Assembly (NCBI GenBank): GCA_037039925.1
Contig: JAXRKP010000282.1
Span: 301,001 to 365,000 of the forward strand
Direction of reading: 5' to 3'
Source: Doris montereyensis
Lineage: Eukaryota; Mollusca; Gastropoda; Nudibranchia; Dorididae
Length of the DNA: 64,000 nucleotides
Below are positions 1 through 11,962 of this stretch, in pieces. The notes beneath the pieces are model-generated. The model was not told the DNA's origin and searched no databases. It saw nothing but the letters and a program-made list of their open reading frames with translations. The stretch's first letter is position 1. Each line of letters opens with the position of its first letter. The position numbers and the translations under genes are program-made.

Positions 1-2501
1 CAAGAACTAATGGTTTTAGGAGATTTAAACGCTAGAGTAGGCAACAATATAGAAACATCAGGTGGAGTAATAAGTAAAGAAGGAGAGACAACTTCTCCAA
101 ATGGAGAGAGACTAATAGATTTTGCCTAAAGAATAACATGAAAATAGCAAACACCTTTTTTCCTCATAAAAATATCCACAAATATACAAGAGTAAGTGAA
201 GACAGGTGTGAAAAGTCAATGATACTAGACTACATACTAGTTAGCAGCTCCCTTTTTTACTGTACATTGGATGCAAGAGTAAGCAGAGGAGCAGACATAT
301 TTAGGGATCATCACCTAGTGATTGCCAAAATGAGATTACTAACTGAAGAAAACAAACAGAAAAGGAAAGAGAAGAAAGCTACTAAATTCAAAACAGAGGA
401 ACTTCATAAACCAGTAGTAAAACAAGTATACCAATCTAGGATAAAAAGATTTATCAGGAGTGATCTGAATGATAGCACAATAGAAGAAAAGTGACAAATG
501 TATAAAGAAACATTCCTCAGTTGTACTGAAGAAGTCTGTGGTAGGAAGCAAATTAAAGGAGATAGGAAAAGAACAGCATGGTGGAATGAGAAAAACTAAG
601 ATCAAAGAAAAGAAGGATGCCTGGAAGAAAGAGACCAGAAGATAGGATATATTACGTGAATAAAAGAACTATCGCCAAAGAGGAAGTGAGGAAAGCAAAA
701 CAGGAACAATGGGAAGAGTTCGGACAAAGACTTCAAGAAAGCTATCAAGGAAATCAAAAGCTGTTCTGGGGGGCAATGAAGAGCATGAGAAAGACCAAAG
801 CATGCCCAATACGACAAATTAAGAATGCCAAAGGAGAAATAATGAAAGAAGACAGCGAAATCATGGAAACATGGAGAAGGCATTTTCATTAATTACATTT
901 ACCCTCCAGAAAGTATGAAACAAGGAGTAAAGATCAATTAGTAAGAGTAATAAGTAATCCACAGGACACAGCTGAAGATGTAGATATATCAATGGAAGAA
1001 ATCCAAACAGCTATAAGAAAAGTGAAATTATGAAAAGCCCCAGGAGCAGATCAAGTTTATCCAGAAATGATTAAAAACCAAGGGAGAGAGGCAGACAAAC
1101 TACTACATGCAATATATCAACAAGCATGGAAGTCCAAACAGGTGCCAGACGACTGAAAAAGGGAACGCTAGTACCAATACATAAGAAAGGATCAACTATG
1201 GAATGCTCAAACTATAGAGGGATATCACTACTTAGCGTACCAGGAAAAGTGTATGCCAGGATACTGGAAATGAGATTAAGGAAAGAGTAGAGGATCAGAT
1301 TGAAGAGCATCAGAGTGGATTTAAACCAGGAAGAAGTGTACAAGACCACATATTTACAATTAGACAAATAATAGAAAAATTCCTTGAGAGAAACATTGAC
1401 TTGCACCTGTGTTTTATTGACTTAGAAAAGGCATTTGACACTGTGAGGAGGGACGAACTATGGCTTCCTTAAAAGAACACAATGTAGAGCAAAATTTAAT
1501 AGAAGCCATTACAAGTTTTTACAGTAAACCAACATGTGCAGTGAGAGTAGCTGGAAACATATCTACAGAATTTGATGTAGATGTAAGAGTAAGACAGGGT
1601 TGTATCCTAAATCCTCTTTGTTTATCACATTTATGGATTCAGTCGCAAATGCATCCTCAAAAATGGAGAAAGTGAATGTAGGAATGTGGAAGCTCAAACC
1701 AGTAAATGTATCAGTATCAATGCTTTCATTTGCCGATGATTTAGTTCTGTTTGGAAAATCAGAAAGTGACCTTCAGGTGAATATCAACATTATGAACAAT
1801 GAACTAAATAAAAGAGGAATGAGAGTAAATGCAAAGAAAGCCAAAACAATGCTAGTAACTAGGAAGCTAAAACACAAAATCTTAAATTGGGCAGAGATTA
1901 TTTAGAACAAGTTCAAAGCTACAATTTCCTAGGAGTAGGAGTAATGATTAACTCAGAGGAAAACTAAGAGAAGAAATCAGCCAGAGAATCCAAAAGGCAA
2001 GTGCTATATACATGTATAACCATCTAGGAAAGGTATTTGTTGGTAAACAAGAATTGTCAACAAAAACCAAAATGACAGTATACAACACAGTTTATTGTCC
2101 TACTCTCCTCTATGGCAGTGAAACCTGGACCTTAGACAATAGAGAAAATAGTAGAGTACAGGCAGCTGAAATGAAATATCTAAGAAGAGTAGTAGGGAAA
2201 ACTAAAACGAGACAAAATCAGAAACACAACAATAAGAGATCAAACCAAAGCAGATGACATAAAAACTAAGATAGAAACAAATCAATTGAGATGGTTTGGG
2301 CATGTAAACAGAATGAATGACAATAAAATAGCTAAATCAGTATATAGTGCTAAAACCCAAGGTAAAAGACCAAAGGCAGACCTCAGAGAAAGTGGGAAGA
2401 AGATATACAAGAGGCATTGAAGCATAGAAATTTAACTTTTTTGGAAGGAAACAGAAAATGCCAGGATAGGGCATCCTGGAGAAAGATCATCTTGGGCATC
2501 T
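1..2501 (+). mobile_element. Degenerate non-LTR retrotransposon (LINE family 1, copy 1)
   Basis: This is a decayed LINE that enters the window already inside its endonuclease domain. Positions 9-40 read MVLGDLNARVG, the catalytic GDxNxxxG signature of exonuclease-endonuclease-phosphatase nucleases. An endonuclease C-terminal piece is open at 138-494. Reverse-transcriptase blocks follow in shifting frames: a KKGS-type thumb/palm entry near 1190, DLEKAFDT near 1420-1443, and FADD at 1729-1740. A LINE-type C-terminus (YGSETWTLD near 2110) runs to about 2420. Stops and frame changes every few hundred bases show it is not functional. The protein resembles craniofacial-development-protein-2-like/RTE-type elements; exact clade is not claimed. 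Its 3' end passes directly into the 43-bp array. Two more copies lie at 34855-36735 and 23945-24195. Confidence 0.88.
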
Positions 2502-3940
2502 GAATCCATACACCGAAAGGTAGAATGGGAAATGATAAAGAAAGGAACCCATACATCGAAAGGTAGAATGGGAAATGATAAAGAAAGGAACCCATACATC
2601 GAAAGGTAGAATGGGAAATGATAAAGAAAGGAACCCATACACCGAAAGGTAGAATGGGAAATGATAAAAGAAAGGAACCCATACATCGAAAGGTAGAATG
2701 GGAAATGATAAAGAAAAGGAACCCATACATCGAGAAAGGTAGAATGGGAAATGATAAAAGAAAGGAACCCATACATCGAAAGGTAGAATGGGGAACTGAT
2801 AAAGAAAGGAACCCATACACCGAAGGTAGAAAGGGAACTGATAAAGAAAGGAACCCATACACCGAAAGGTAGAATGGGAAATGATAAAGAAAGGAACCCA
2901 TACACCGAAAGGTAGAATGGGAAATGATAAAGGAACCCATATATCAAAAGGTAGAATGGGAAATGATAAAGAAAGAAACCCATACATCGAAAGGTAGAAT
3001 GGGAAATGATAAAGAAAGGAACCCATACATCGAAAGGTAGAATGGGAACTGATAAAAGGAAATGAAGGTAGAATGGGAAATGATAAGAAAGGAACCCATA
3101 CACCGAAGGTAGAATGGGAAATGACCGAAAGGAACCCATACACCGAAGGAATGGGAACTGATAAAGAAAGGAACCCATACACCGAAAGGTAGAATGGAAA
3201 TGATAAAGAAAGGAACCCATACACCGAAAGGTAGAATGGGAAATGATAAAGAAAGGAATCCATACACCGAAAGGTAGAATGGGAAATGATAAAGAAAGGA
3301 ATCCATACACCGAAAGGTAGAATGGGAAATGATAAAGAAAGGAATCCATACATCGAAAGGTAGAATGGGAAATGATAAAAAAGGAATCCATACACCGAAA
3401 GGTAGAATGGGAAATGATAAAGAAAGGAACCCATACATCGAAGGTAGAATGGGAAATGATAAAGAAAGGAATCCATACACGAAGGTAGAATGGGAAATGA
3501 TAAAGAAGAAGGAATCCATGGGAACACGAAAGGAATAGAACCGAAAGGTAAATGAAATGAAAGAAAGGAATCCATACACCGAAAGGTAGAATGGGAAATG
3601 ATAAAGAAAGGAACCCATACACGAAAGGTAGAATGGGAAATGATAAAGAAAGGAATCCATACACCGAAAGGTAGAATGGGAAATGATAAAGAAAGGAACC
3701 CATACACCGAAGGTAGAAAGGGAACTGATAAAGAAAGGAATCCATACACCGAAAGGTAGAATGGGAACTGATAAAGAAAGGAATCCATACACGAAGGTAG
3801 AATGGGAAATGTAAAGAAACCCATACACGAAAGGTAGAATGGGAAATGATAAAGAAAGAAACCCATACACGAAAGGTAGAATGGGAAATGATAAAGAAAC
3901 CCATACACCGAAGGTAGAATGGGAAATGATAAAGAAAAAG
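2502..3940. repeat. 43-bp minisatellite, about 33 copies, made from the LINE family 1 3' end
   Basis: The unit contains CCATACACCGAAAGGTAGAA followed by TGGGAAATGATAAA and GAAAGGA. The same segment occurs once at the 3' end of LINE copy 2 (about 36685-36730) and of copy 3 (about 24140-24175), so the array is an expansion of the element's terminal sequence. Units vary by small indels and by substitutions such as CATACACC/CATACATC and AACCC/AATCC. Because of indels, all three minus-strand frames hold long chance open frames of 300-500 codons. Confidence 0.93.
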
Positions 3941-4859
3941 AAGAAGAAGAGTAAAAAACTCCCGTGAGCGAAAGAAAGTTGTGTGAAACGTGTTTTTGTA
4001 TGCTTTTAGTGTTGTGAAATTTCAATTGCGTTTTTAGCGAAACGTTATTTTTTATACTATTTTTTTTTCACTGTTTGGCGTATCTGTATATATTTTGCCC
4101 TGAAAAATTGAATGTAAATAGTCTAGCCATTTACTGTACAAATAAACTTTCTAAAAAATTTTTTCTGAAAAATGTCTACTTCATGCCCAAAAAAATGTTT
4201 TTCATAATTATTTTGTATTTGTTTTATATGGTAAACTAAAAAAATCATAAAAACATAAATACCACTCAAGGTCCGAATTTTGTTTTGAAAGTTTAGTCAT
4301 TTTCTTGAACAACTTGTATGTGAAGTTAAGAGCTATTTGGTCATTACGTTTTTCTAAATAGCGATGTAAGATAACGTGTAAATAAAAAGCATAAATATTC
4401 AAGATGGTGGCTGTTCCGTGGCAACCAAGTATAACTTCATGTCCACTGATTACATATGTGCATATTTTAATTAACCGGAAAAAAAAAATCAAAAGTAAAA
4501 AAAAAATAGTTTTAGAACTCGCATTATATCCCCTTAATGAAGTCGTGTCAAGGCACTATGATATGCTTCCGTGGAATTGACAAGTCTTTTGAATGAAATG
4601 GCCCGCATGGGGATAAATGCCTTTGTGCAGGAATATAGAAATCCATCTGAAATTTGGCCCAAAAAATGTTTACACACGCTGGAGACTGGAAATTTCAGGG
4701 TATTTTGAAAAAAACACAAACATGTTATAGAATCATCATATTCCCATGCCCTTTTCACACAGATAACAAAAAATGATCATTACAGGACAATTAACATTAA
4801 AACTGTATCCATGGAAAGAATTCTATTGGATGATCTAAAGAAATTAAAGAGAATGAATT
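3941..4859. other. AT-rich gene-free stretch with a possible dispersed repeat
   Basis: No coding exon is visible. Around 4386-4440 the sequence AAGATGGTGGCTGTTCCGTG followed by GCAACCAAG resembles 38955-38990 (AAGATGGCGGCCGTTTCTAT, then GGCAACCAAG). This suggests a short dispersed element. Positions 4600-4650 share GAATGAAATGGCC with the tails at 50325 and 61590. Confidence 0.4.
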
Positions 4860-5036
4860 CTGTTGAGTGAAAAAAAAGTTCTTATAACCAACGTGGCAAT
4901 GTTATTATATCCAAGGTAATTAAAAAGAAATAATTCTGTTGAGTGAGAAAAAATGTTCTTATAATCAATGTGCCATTGTTGTATCTAAGGTAATTAAAAA
5001 ATGTTCTTAAATAATTCTGTTGAGTGAGAAAAAACG
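4860..5036. repeat. Imperfect direct repeat, about 2.4 copies of about 75 bp
   Basis: Each copy starts with TCTGTTGAGTGAGAAAAAA and contains GTTCTTATAA and AAGGTAATTAAAAA. Confidence 0.7.
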
Positions 5037-5037
5037 T

Positions 5038-5246
5038 ATGCACAGAATGTTGTGATCTGCACACAGGACCTCCTTTTTGTTGTCTGTCTCTGATATGACC
5101 ACGTGTTGATCCACCTACCTGGACCAAGGGGATGAGTTTTACTCGAAAAAACGTTGAGATAATTTTTGAACTGTCAGGGTTTGAACCCATGACCTTTTGG
5201 TTGAAAGGCTGACACCTTGCCTGTGGATCACCAAGTCTTGCCACAG
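5038..5246 (-). mobile_element. tRNA-derived SINE, family B, copy 1
   Basis: Read on the minus strand, the right end gives a tRNA-like head: GATCCACAGGCAAGGTGT (A-box region), then CCAAAAGGTCATGGGTTCAA (B-box region). The body includes the motifs for ACCTACCTGGACC and CTGCACACAGGACCTCC seen on the plus strand. Four other copies occur at 8486, 23160, 25205 and 42101. Confidence 0.75.
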
Positions 5247-5443
5247 ATGGACAAATATAATATAAACATACAGATGGACAAAAATAATATAAACATACAG
5301 ATGGACAAAAATAATATAAATATACAGATGGACAAAAATAATATAAACATACAGATGGACAAAAATAATATAAACATACAGATGGACAAAAATAATATAA
5401 AGATACAGATGGACAAAAATAATATAAACATACAGATGGACAG
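5245..5443. repeat. 27-bp minisatellite, about 7 copies
   Basis: The unit is GATGGACAAAAATAATATAA plus ACATACA. It abuts the tRNA-like head of the neighbouring SINE. The unit is a multiple of three, so short open frames run through it on both strands. Confidence 0.92.
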
Positions 5444-6621
5444 AATGAGCTAGTTTTCCCAGACAATTTAGATTTTCAAATCTCAAAGCTTTCAAATGAC
5501 TGTATCTAAAAGTAAAATATATTCATGTCGGCTCATTCTTCCAGATTCAGACAATCATTCAAAACACGAAATGCGATAACTCAAAACATTGTGTAAATGG
5601 AATGTATCCTATTTATTGTTGCAGCATTTGTTAAAAGATCAAATATCTGGTACATAAATTTTTTATTTTACAGAAATATAATGGAATGGAAGATTGTTTA
5701 CATGAAAAAGTAAGAAACAAAAATTTATATTTACATTCATTGAAAAAAATAAGAAATACTGTATTCAAATTAAAAGATCCAATAACAAAATAAAATTTAA
5801 AAATCACCTGTATTCGCAATGTATTACAGTACTCAAAGCATCAATTATACATAATAATAATACACCTTACGACAAACTATTGATGGTTTTGATTCCAGTT
5901 CAATAAATTTGTTTCTGTTAGTGTTTATATAACTTCTACATGTTTTTATCTTCATCAAAATGAAAAAAGGATAAAAAGCATAGGCTCCATATTTTTCATT
6001 CTTGTATTAGGAAATGTCAGAATGGCATGTAAGGTTTCATTGTTATAATTGTCACAGTTGTCTCCCATATTCTAAACACAGATTATAGTGACGTGACATA
6101 CACATACAGTAAAATCTTTTTGGACCACCTGTAAATTCATAGTTTACATTTTAAAAATAAATTTGCTCTCCATTAATGTTACATGAGTATCAACATAAAA
6201 TTTCAAAATCACAAATTTTAAGTTTACATCAAAGATAGCGTTAAGTGTATAATTTCACTTGCATACGGAAAGCATCTGATTGATTGAAACTAAAATTAGA
6301 ATGAAATGGAAAAGGAGTTAGTATCAAAAGAACACGGGAATAAAGAAGAAAAGTCTCCACAATGATGCAACTGAAAAAAAATCGCAATGATCCTATAATT
6401 CAAATGAGCAACAGGCGGGAACGATACTATTCAAACTTTTCAATCATAAAACCTGTTGAAAATGGCGGCTTGGCTTAGGTTAGGTGAATGAACATTCTAC
6501 TCAAAAGATTGGAAAACGGTAAAATTTGTCTTAATTAAAGGTCACTTTTGGTAGAAAATGTTTTCAAATGAAAACGATGTTCGGATGATTTAGAGCCTAC
6601 ATCCAAACTATGGTTACTCTA
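5444..6621. other. AT-rich gene-free stretch
   Basis: No exon, RNA gene or clear repeat family is seen. Open frames here are short and low in complexity. Confidence 0.6.
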
Positions 6622-6858
6622 AGTGAATGGGCAACAGGGCTTTTGAAGCACAAAGAAATGAATGGCCAACAGGGCTTTTGAAGCACAAAGAAATGAATGG
6701 CCAACAGGGCTTTTGAAGCACAAAGAAATGAATGGCCAACAGGGCTTTTGAAGCACAAAGAAATGAATGGCCAACAGGGCTTTTGAAGCACAAAGAAATG
6801 AATGGCCAATAGGGCATGTTTGAAGATAAAAAAAAATGAATGGCCAACATTTTGAAGC
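6622..6858. repeat. 35-bp minisatellite, about 7 copies
   Basis: The unit is AATGAATGGCCAACAGGGCT followed by TTTGAAGCACAAAGA. The first four internal copies are nearly identical; the last two diverge. Confidence 0.92.
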
Positions 6859-6925
6859 ACATGGAACAACCAACTCATAAATATATACATGTATATAGAG
6901 TGATAAAATCAAAATTTAACAAATT

Positions 6926-7115
6926 TTCATTTCATTTACCATAGCATAATTTCTATTCTAAAAATAGCAAGTCAAAAAACGTCAAACTTTTCACTTTTCA
7001 TTTACCATAGCATCATTTCTATTCTAAAAACAATAAGTCAAAAAACGCCAAACTTTTCATTTACCATCATCATTTTTATCCTAAAAACAATAAGTCAAAA
7101 CAATGCCAAACTTTT
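6926..7115. repeat. Direct repeat, 3 copies of about 60-67 bp
   Basis: Each copy contains CATTTACCATAGCAT, a TTTCTATTCTAAAAA stretch, AAGTCAAAAAACG and AAACTTTTCA. Confidence 0.8.
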
Positions 7116-7739
7116 CACAAAGGTGGTGATATCATTGCAATCACCTGTGGGTAGGGCAATCGGTTAGCCGCAGATGAAATCAAGGCACACACAGGAAGTG
7201 CAGTAAATTGCTTCAAGTGGCACACAACGGAGCTATCTTTGTATTGTAATTTAAAGTTAGTTTAAAAGGAAATGTATCAGAGGCTTCATTCATAAAAAAA
7301 CATATCCTGGACAGCCATTGCTATCATCAAAATGACATCAGAAATATTTCGAAATTAATAAAATATCTCAAATTCACTAGGGTAATTTTGACTTTTGTTT
7401 TTTTGTTTGGTCTCTTTCATAGATAAAGAAACCATTATTTTCCGATGCATTTGTATCAAAATTGTTTTAATTTTAATGAAAATGACTGATTTTGGTCATT
7501 ATCTATTTGAAGCCAAAGGAAGCAAAGTTTATATTCTGAATTCTACAGTGTGTTGCTTGTTTTCGTGTCACAGATTTTACCAGACGAGATAGTCAGTTAA
7601 GGAAATGTTAAAGTTAAACAGATAATGTCTGACATTGTCTTCACAGACAGATTTATTGCATCCAAATATTGCATCACATTACAATTCCATATTCAATGTT
7701 GCGTCATAAAAAAATGAATTTAATGAGTGCTGTTTCACT
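7116..7739. other. Gene-free stretch
   Basis: Nothing convincing is visible. The 65-codon open frame at 7395-7592 has no splice or domain support. Confidence 0.5.
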
Positions 7740-7872
7740 GGATTTTACCCACTCCACCATATGTGGTGATTTCAGGGTGAGTTAAGAGGAAAAACCAAGA
7801 TGAGTGAGGAGTGAAAGGAAAGAGTAGACCTCAGGTCCTACTATCAGTGTCCTCCAAATTCCCACGGTGAGT
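7740..7872 (-). repeat. Dispersed repeat family D, copy 1
   Basis: This copy has TTTACCCACTCCACCATATG, GTGATTTCAGGGTGAGTTAA, AAACCAAGATGA and GTCCTACTATCAG. The same order recurs at 23590 and 56445 and, inverted, at 10255, 42595, 47495 and 49765. The ends are not defined. Confidence 0.6.
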
Positions 7873-8004
7873 GAGCACAGATGATGATGATAGAGCTGAG
7901 ACAGTCAGTGAACACAGACAAGTTGTGAGACAAAAAACAATACATGGAATAACGTTTCCTAATCATTTGATACCATTTAGCTGACGCGTTACCTAGCAAT
8001 AATA

Positions 8005-8345
8005 ACCTGTTTTAATTTCTCCTCCTTTGAAAGAAATGAATGCCTGCAATGATAACCTGTTTTAATTTCTCCTCCTTTGAAAGAAATGAATGCCTGCAAT
8101 GATAACCTGTTTTAATTTCTCCTCCTTTGAAAGAAATGAATGCCTGCAATGATAACCTGTTTTGATTCCTCCTCCTTTGAAAGAAATGAATGCCTGCAAT
8201 GATAACCTGTTTTGATTTCTCCTCCTTTGAAAGAAATGAATGCCTGCAATGATAACCTGTTTTAATTTCTCCTCCTTTGAAAGAAATGAATGCCTGCAAT
8301 GATAACCTGTTTTAATTCCTCCTCCTTTGAAAATAATGAATGCCT
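8005..8345. repeat. 50-bp minisatellite, about 7 copies
   Basis: The unit includes ATAACCTGTTTTAATTTCTC, CTCCTTTGAAAGAAATGAAT and GCCTGCAATG. Confidence 0.93.
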
Positions 8346-8485
8346 GACTGACTGTAATAACATTTTAATTCAAGAGCTTAAACAAGAAGCAGCATTGACT
8401 TTGGACACCTACCTTCCATCAACGCCGAGTGTGTTAGTCAACCTGTTTTCCAGGCAAACCGCTTGCCTTTTTCTAATTTGATTTG

Positions 8486-8802
8486 ATTTCATTTACCCAT
8501 ATCCACAACTAAGGTGATCTCGGGGGTTTTGGTAGGATTAAAATTGTTTGTCCACACTGCCAAGGGAACTTCAACCTGCATAGAGGGGTGGGATCTGCAC
8601 ACAAGACCTCCTTTTTATCGTCCGTCTCCGATAGGACTAGGTGTTGATCCACCTAACTGGACCCGGGGGGGGGGGGGGGGGGGGGGGGGGTTAGGTGTAC
8701 TTGAAAAGAACTAGAGAAAAGTTTTGAACTTTTGACAGGGCTTGCAGCCACGATCTTTGGGTTGAGAGTCTGACACCTTACCTCTAGACTACCAAGTCCC
8801 CC
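8486..8802 (-). mobile_element. tRNA-derived SINE, family B, copy 2, with internal poly-G
   Basis: The body shows AAGGTGATCTCGGGGGTTTT, CTGCACACAAGACCTCC and CCACCTAACTGGACC. The tRNA-like head is at the right on the minus strand, with TAGTCTAGAGGTAAGGTGT. An unbroken G run of about 24 bases at 8667-8690 sits where other copies have a short G run. Confidence 0.75.
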
Positions 8803-8975
8803 GCCTTTTTCTAATAGGAGTGACGTCAGCGACCCCTTGCAAGGTTATTAACATTTTCAGTCAGTGCTACCGCTGAGTTGTATTTCTGTTGGCAGTCCAT
8901 TTCACGGCCTTACTGTGCCAGGGTATAATGAATACAGGTGACATTGACAATCAATGTTTGAAAATGGAACCATGT

Positions 8976-9085
8976 ATGTTTGACAGCCTGACCTGGTTGT
9001 TCTTGTGACCTACCTCATTATTTATAGTCAAAACTGGTTGTTCTTGTAATGTACATCATTATTTATAATCAAACTGGTTGTTACA
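8976..9085. repeat. Short direct repeat, about 2.5 copies of about 45 bp
   Basis: CTGGTTGTTCTTGT, ACATCATTATTTATA and GTCAAACTGG-type segments recur. Confidence 0.6.
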
Positions 9086-10254
9086 CCTCAAGCCGTGAAA
9101 AAACATGTTTTAGATCCACATTAATGTACAAAGAAAGGAAGGCAAAAACATTAAATCAAATGTGTTGATGATCCACACAAAATCATGATCTGCTTCGAGC
9201 CGGGGGAGTTTTTTCTGTGTAATTTGGAACACTTGACAGCCATAGCTTTTGAAATAGAAAACGCACAAGAATAAAACCATTCTCTCTCTCTCTCTCTCTG
9301 CGTCAACAAGAACCATATCCGAGATTGAACTTAGAATGGATACAACAACGTGGTTTATTAAAAACACAAACTGATATGTATGTTTTGTAAAAAAACAGTG
9401 TAATTAAAGATCAGACAAGCGTATTAAACCGTTTTTTATAAGCCTCTGGTTGATAGAGATATTTTTAGCATACATCGTGATTCACGTCAAAGATTCCACA
9501 TGCTCTCACGATTAAGGAACTTCCTGTTACAAAAGGTTGAATAAAAAGAAGATGTGTAACATAACGGCTTTCCATACCAAACCATAAAAATACATTTTTC
9601 ACAACGCGCGTAAATCAAAATAAATGGGGGACGGTCGATTTTCTCGTTATTTGGCTCCTCATCATTTTATTTTATCACAATGGAATAAATATATTCAGAG
9701 TCAGAGCAAATAAATAAAACCTTGCTCTAGATAGATTTGTTGCTATCGTGATAAAAGTATGAACAAAAGAGAAGCCAATTAACAAAATAATCCACCGTAC
9801 CAATTTACTAAATGTCAACACAGACTTGCACAGACAAATATGATATATGACCTACCCAGTAGGATCTTTATAATCACACCTAAATCTCAAGGCAACAGAC
9901 AGATATAGGCTGAAGCCAACGATTGAACAAACTTTAGATTTAGGCAACCATGATACGTTCTCAAAATTGACATATTCTATATGAATGTTTATATATCACA
10001 TAATATAAAGATCTCTATAAAATAAAAACAACACATATTAATAAAGATTATTTTTAAAATGAACATGTTGTAAGGAAGGAAATATATTTCAGTTGTAAAT
10101 TGTAAAATATATACATAGAGGCAATTTTTAAAAACAACAGAAGGAATGTGTTGAGCCAGTCGTAGACTAAAGAGGCAAAGATCAAATTCTCTCCATTAGC
10201 AGCACACCTTCTAATAAACACCCCCCGCCTCCCCAACAATTTCCTTCTCCTAGT
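9086..10254. other. Gene-free stretch
   Basis: There is only a short (TC)n run near 9282-9300. No exon or RNA gene is recognised. Confidence 0.55.
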
Positions 10255-10375
10255 GGGTGGATGACAGAACAGGCACTACTGGTAGGTCTTACTTATTTCC
10301 TTTCATATATCTTTTATCTCGCGGTTTCCCCTTAATTCATCCTGAGATCACTGCATATAGTGGACAGGATGAATT
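10255..10375 (+). repeat. Dispersed repeat family D, copy 2
   Basis: It contains CACTACTGGTAGGTCTTACT, TTTCATATATCTTTTATC and CATCCTGAGATCACTGCATA, matching the inverted copies at 7740, 23590 and 56445. Confidence 0.6.
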
Positions 10376-10387
10376 CCAGATGCAACC

Positions 10388-10612
10388 TCTACATCAGCAC
10401 CCGTTGGGGTGTAACTAGCTTGGTTGCTAGTGCACTCTCTTTTCATGACGAGGCGATTGCAGAGGTTGCGGGTTCGATTCTATTGATGCCACAAAATTAT
10501 TTTTCTCTATCTATTCATTTGTATTTGTCTCGTCTTTGTTCCTACGAGGCCTCTATACTATTTCATGTCTTCGTTGATCATAGTCAACATGTAGACGACT
10601 GGTCTTGCTAGT
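10388..10612 (+). mobile_element. tRNA-derived SINE, family C, copy 1
   Basis: The head carries an A-box-like CTTGGTTGCTAGTGCACTC and a B-box-like GCGGGTTCGATTC. The body has TATTTGTCTCGTCTTTGTTC and CTACGAGG. Other copies are at 31540, 42315 and 63660. Confidence 0.72.
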
Positions 10613-10620
10613 CTTGGCAA

Positions 10621-10626
10621 TTTATT
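10621..10626 (-). terminator. Alternative poly(A) signal candidate, gene M
   Basis: AATAAA on the minus strand, further downstream than the one at 10786. It is a fallback candidate. Confidence 0.25.
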
Positions 10627-10785
10627 TTTAACTTCAATTCATTTTTAACTTCAATTCCTCTCTTATGGTAACAGGGCCTCCTCTTCCATTTTCAAACATC
10701 CAGCGCTACTAATAGAGAGAATACGAAGGGTATATGAAGAGTTTATATTTATATGCAAAGTGAGACATGCCAATTTTATAAATTG

Positions 10786-10791
10786 TTTATT
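10786..10791 (-). terminator. Poly(A) signal candidate, gene M
   Basis: AATAAA on the minus strand, about 400 bases past the gene M stop codon. A 3' UTR through 11191-10770 would fit. Confidence 0.4.
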
Positions 10792-10796
10792 TCAAA

Positions 10797-10905
10797 TCAT
10801 AGTTTACAGCTCAATCCATCTGTTTCAAAAATCCATTTCTTACAACAGCTAACATCTATCTGTTTCAAAAATCCATTTCTTACAACAGCTAATATCTATC
10901 TCATG
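10797..10905. repeat. Two-copy direct repeat in the gene M 3' UTR region
   Basis: CTGTTTCAAAAATCCATTTC followed by TTACAACAGCTAA occurs twice. Confidence 0.8.
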
Positions 10906-11191
10906 CCAGACAGCATTAATTCCAATTTTATAGATAACTGTGAGCCATCGATGGTTTCAATATAAGATATCTCAAAACGAGGCTGAAGCTACGTTTCACT
11001 TTGCAAATAAACTCTTTATGTATTTATACAAAAGTACACATGTCTATGTAAGGTCAAGCAAAGTTTGCCTCAAAAATGGGTCAATGGTGTGTTGAGCAAA
11101 ACAACTGATTCATCACCGATGCATATACTCAACGCCAGTTTGAAGAGGCATTTCCGATTCCTCCTCAGGACCTCGGCGATTGCTGCCATTG

Positions 11192-11962
11192 CTAGCAGGA
11201 GAATTTCGGCCCGGTATTTGGTTCCATGGGTGTATAGCCACGACGTACCAAATACGAGTAGACGGGTGGGTCTGTGGGGCGAATCTGCTGCTGTCTCGGT
11301 GCCATCTGAGGTTCATCGAGGTACTGCGGGGGTGCTTGATTAGGGACCATGTGGAGTGGTTGAAATGCGGGCGGTGGGCCGGCCATGACAGGAACAAACT
11401 GACCTGGAGGGTAGGCAGCGTACGGAGCGCCCATAGTGGGGACAGGGCCAGGTTGACCTGCCGCAGGCCGTTTATTTCGGGGCCCGCTGCGATAGGACGA
11501 CGTTTCACCATCCGTGGAAGGCGGACGCCGCCGGTTGTCTTTTTTCTGTCTTCCTTTTTTTATCATTATTACGTCTTCTTGCTCTCGCTCCCCCTCCGTG
11601 AGTCATCATCATCACTCTCGGTCTCTGTCTCACTTTCAGTGTGGGAATATTCAGAGCTCTCTTCCTCGGACGACGTGATCCTCTTCTTGGCAGTGCTGTC
11701 GTAACTGGAATCAGTTTCATCACTTTCCGTCTCGTCAGAGTGCCTGGAAGAACGCTCGCTTATCGCATCTGCAAAGGACGGAGGTCTGTGCTCCTGGCGG
11801 CGTCTGGGTCTTGTTCTCACACTCGGTGTGATGACCTTCTCACGAAATGATCGGGATCATCGTCGTCTGTGTCAGCATAGGTTGAATTTTCAGATGCCAT
11901 TCTGTCTCGGTATCTATTTTGATCTCTCTTATTAGTCATGAGATTTTGTTGAAATGAATCAT
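11192..11962 (-). CDS. Gene M exon 7: end of cytoplasmic tail and stop
   Basis: The acceptor is TTATGTTGTCATTACAG, entered in phase 1. The exon begins DSFQQNLMTNKRDQNRYRD, then has an acidic TDDDDPDHF segment. After a frame break near 11835-11850 it runs through a Ser/Glu/Asp-rich stretch (SSEEESSEYSHTESETETES). After a second break near the G run at about 11590 it reads a basic patch (KKGRQKKDNRRRPP) and a Pro/Tyr-rich end with two PPxY motifs (APPQY, DPPVY). It stops after NTGPKFSC at 11192-11194. Exon length requires two missing bases to keep the phase, matching the two breaks. The Pro-rich part resembles the PGGFMPYGLIP region of gene P. Confidence 0.78.

Noticed and set aside
2383..4025. 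Minus-strand open frames of 185-512 codons rich in SHSTFRCMGSFL-type repeats
   Set aside because: They are translations of the 43-bp array in three frames; the frames switch with unit indels and no domain or splice context exists.
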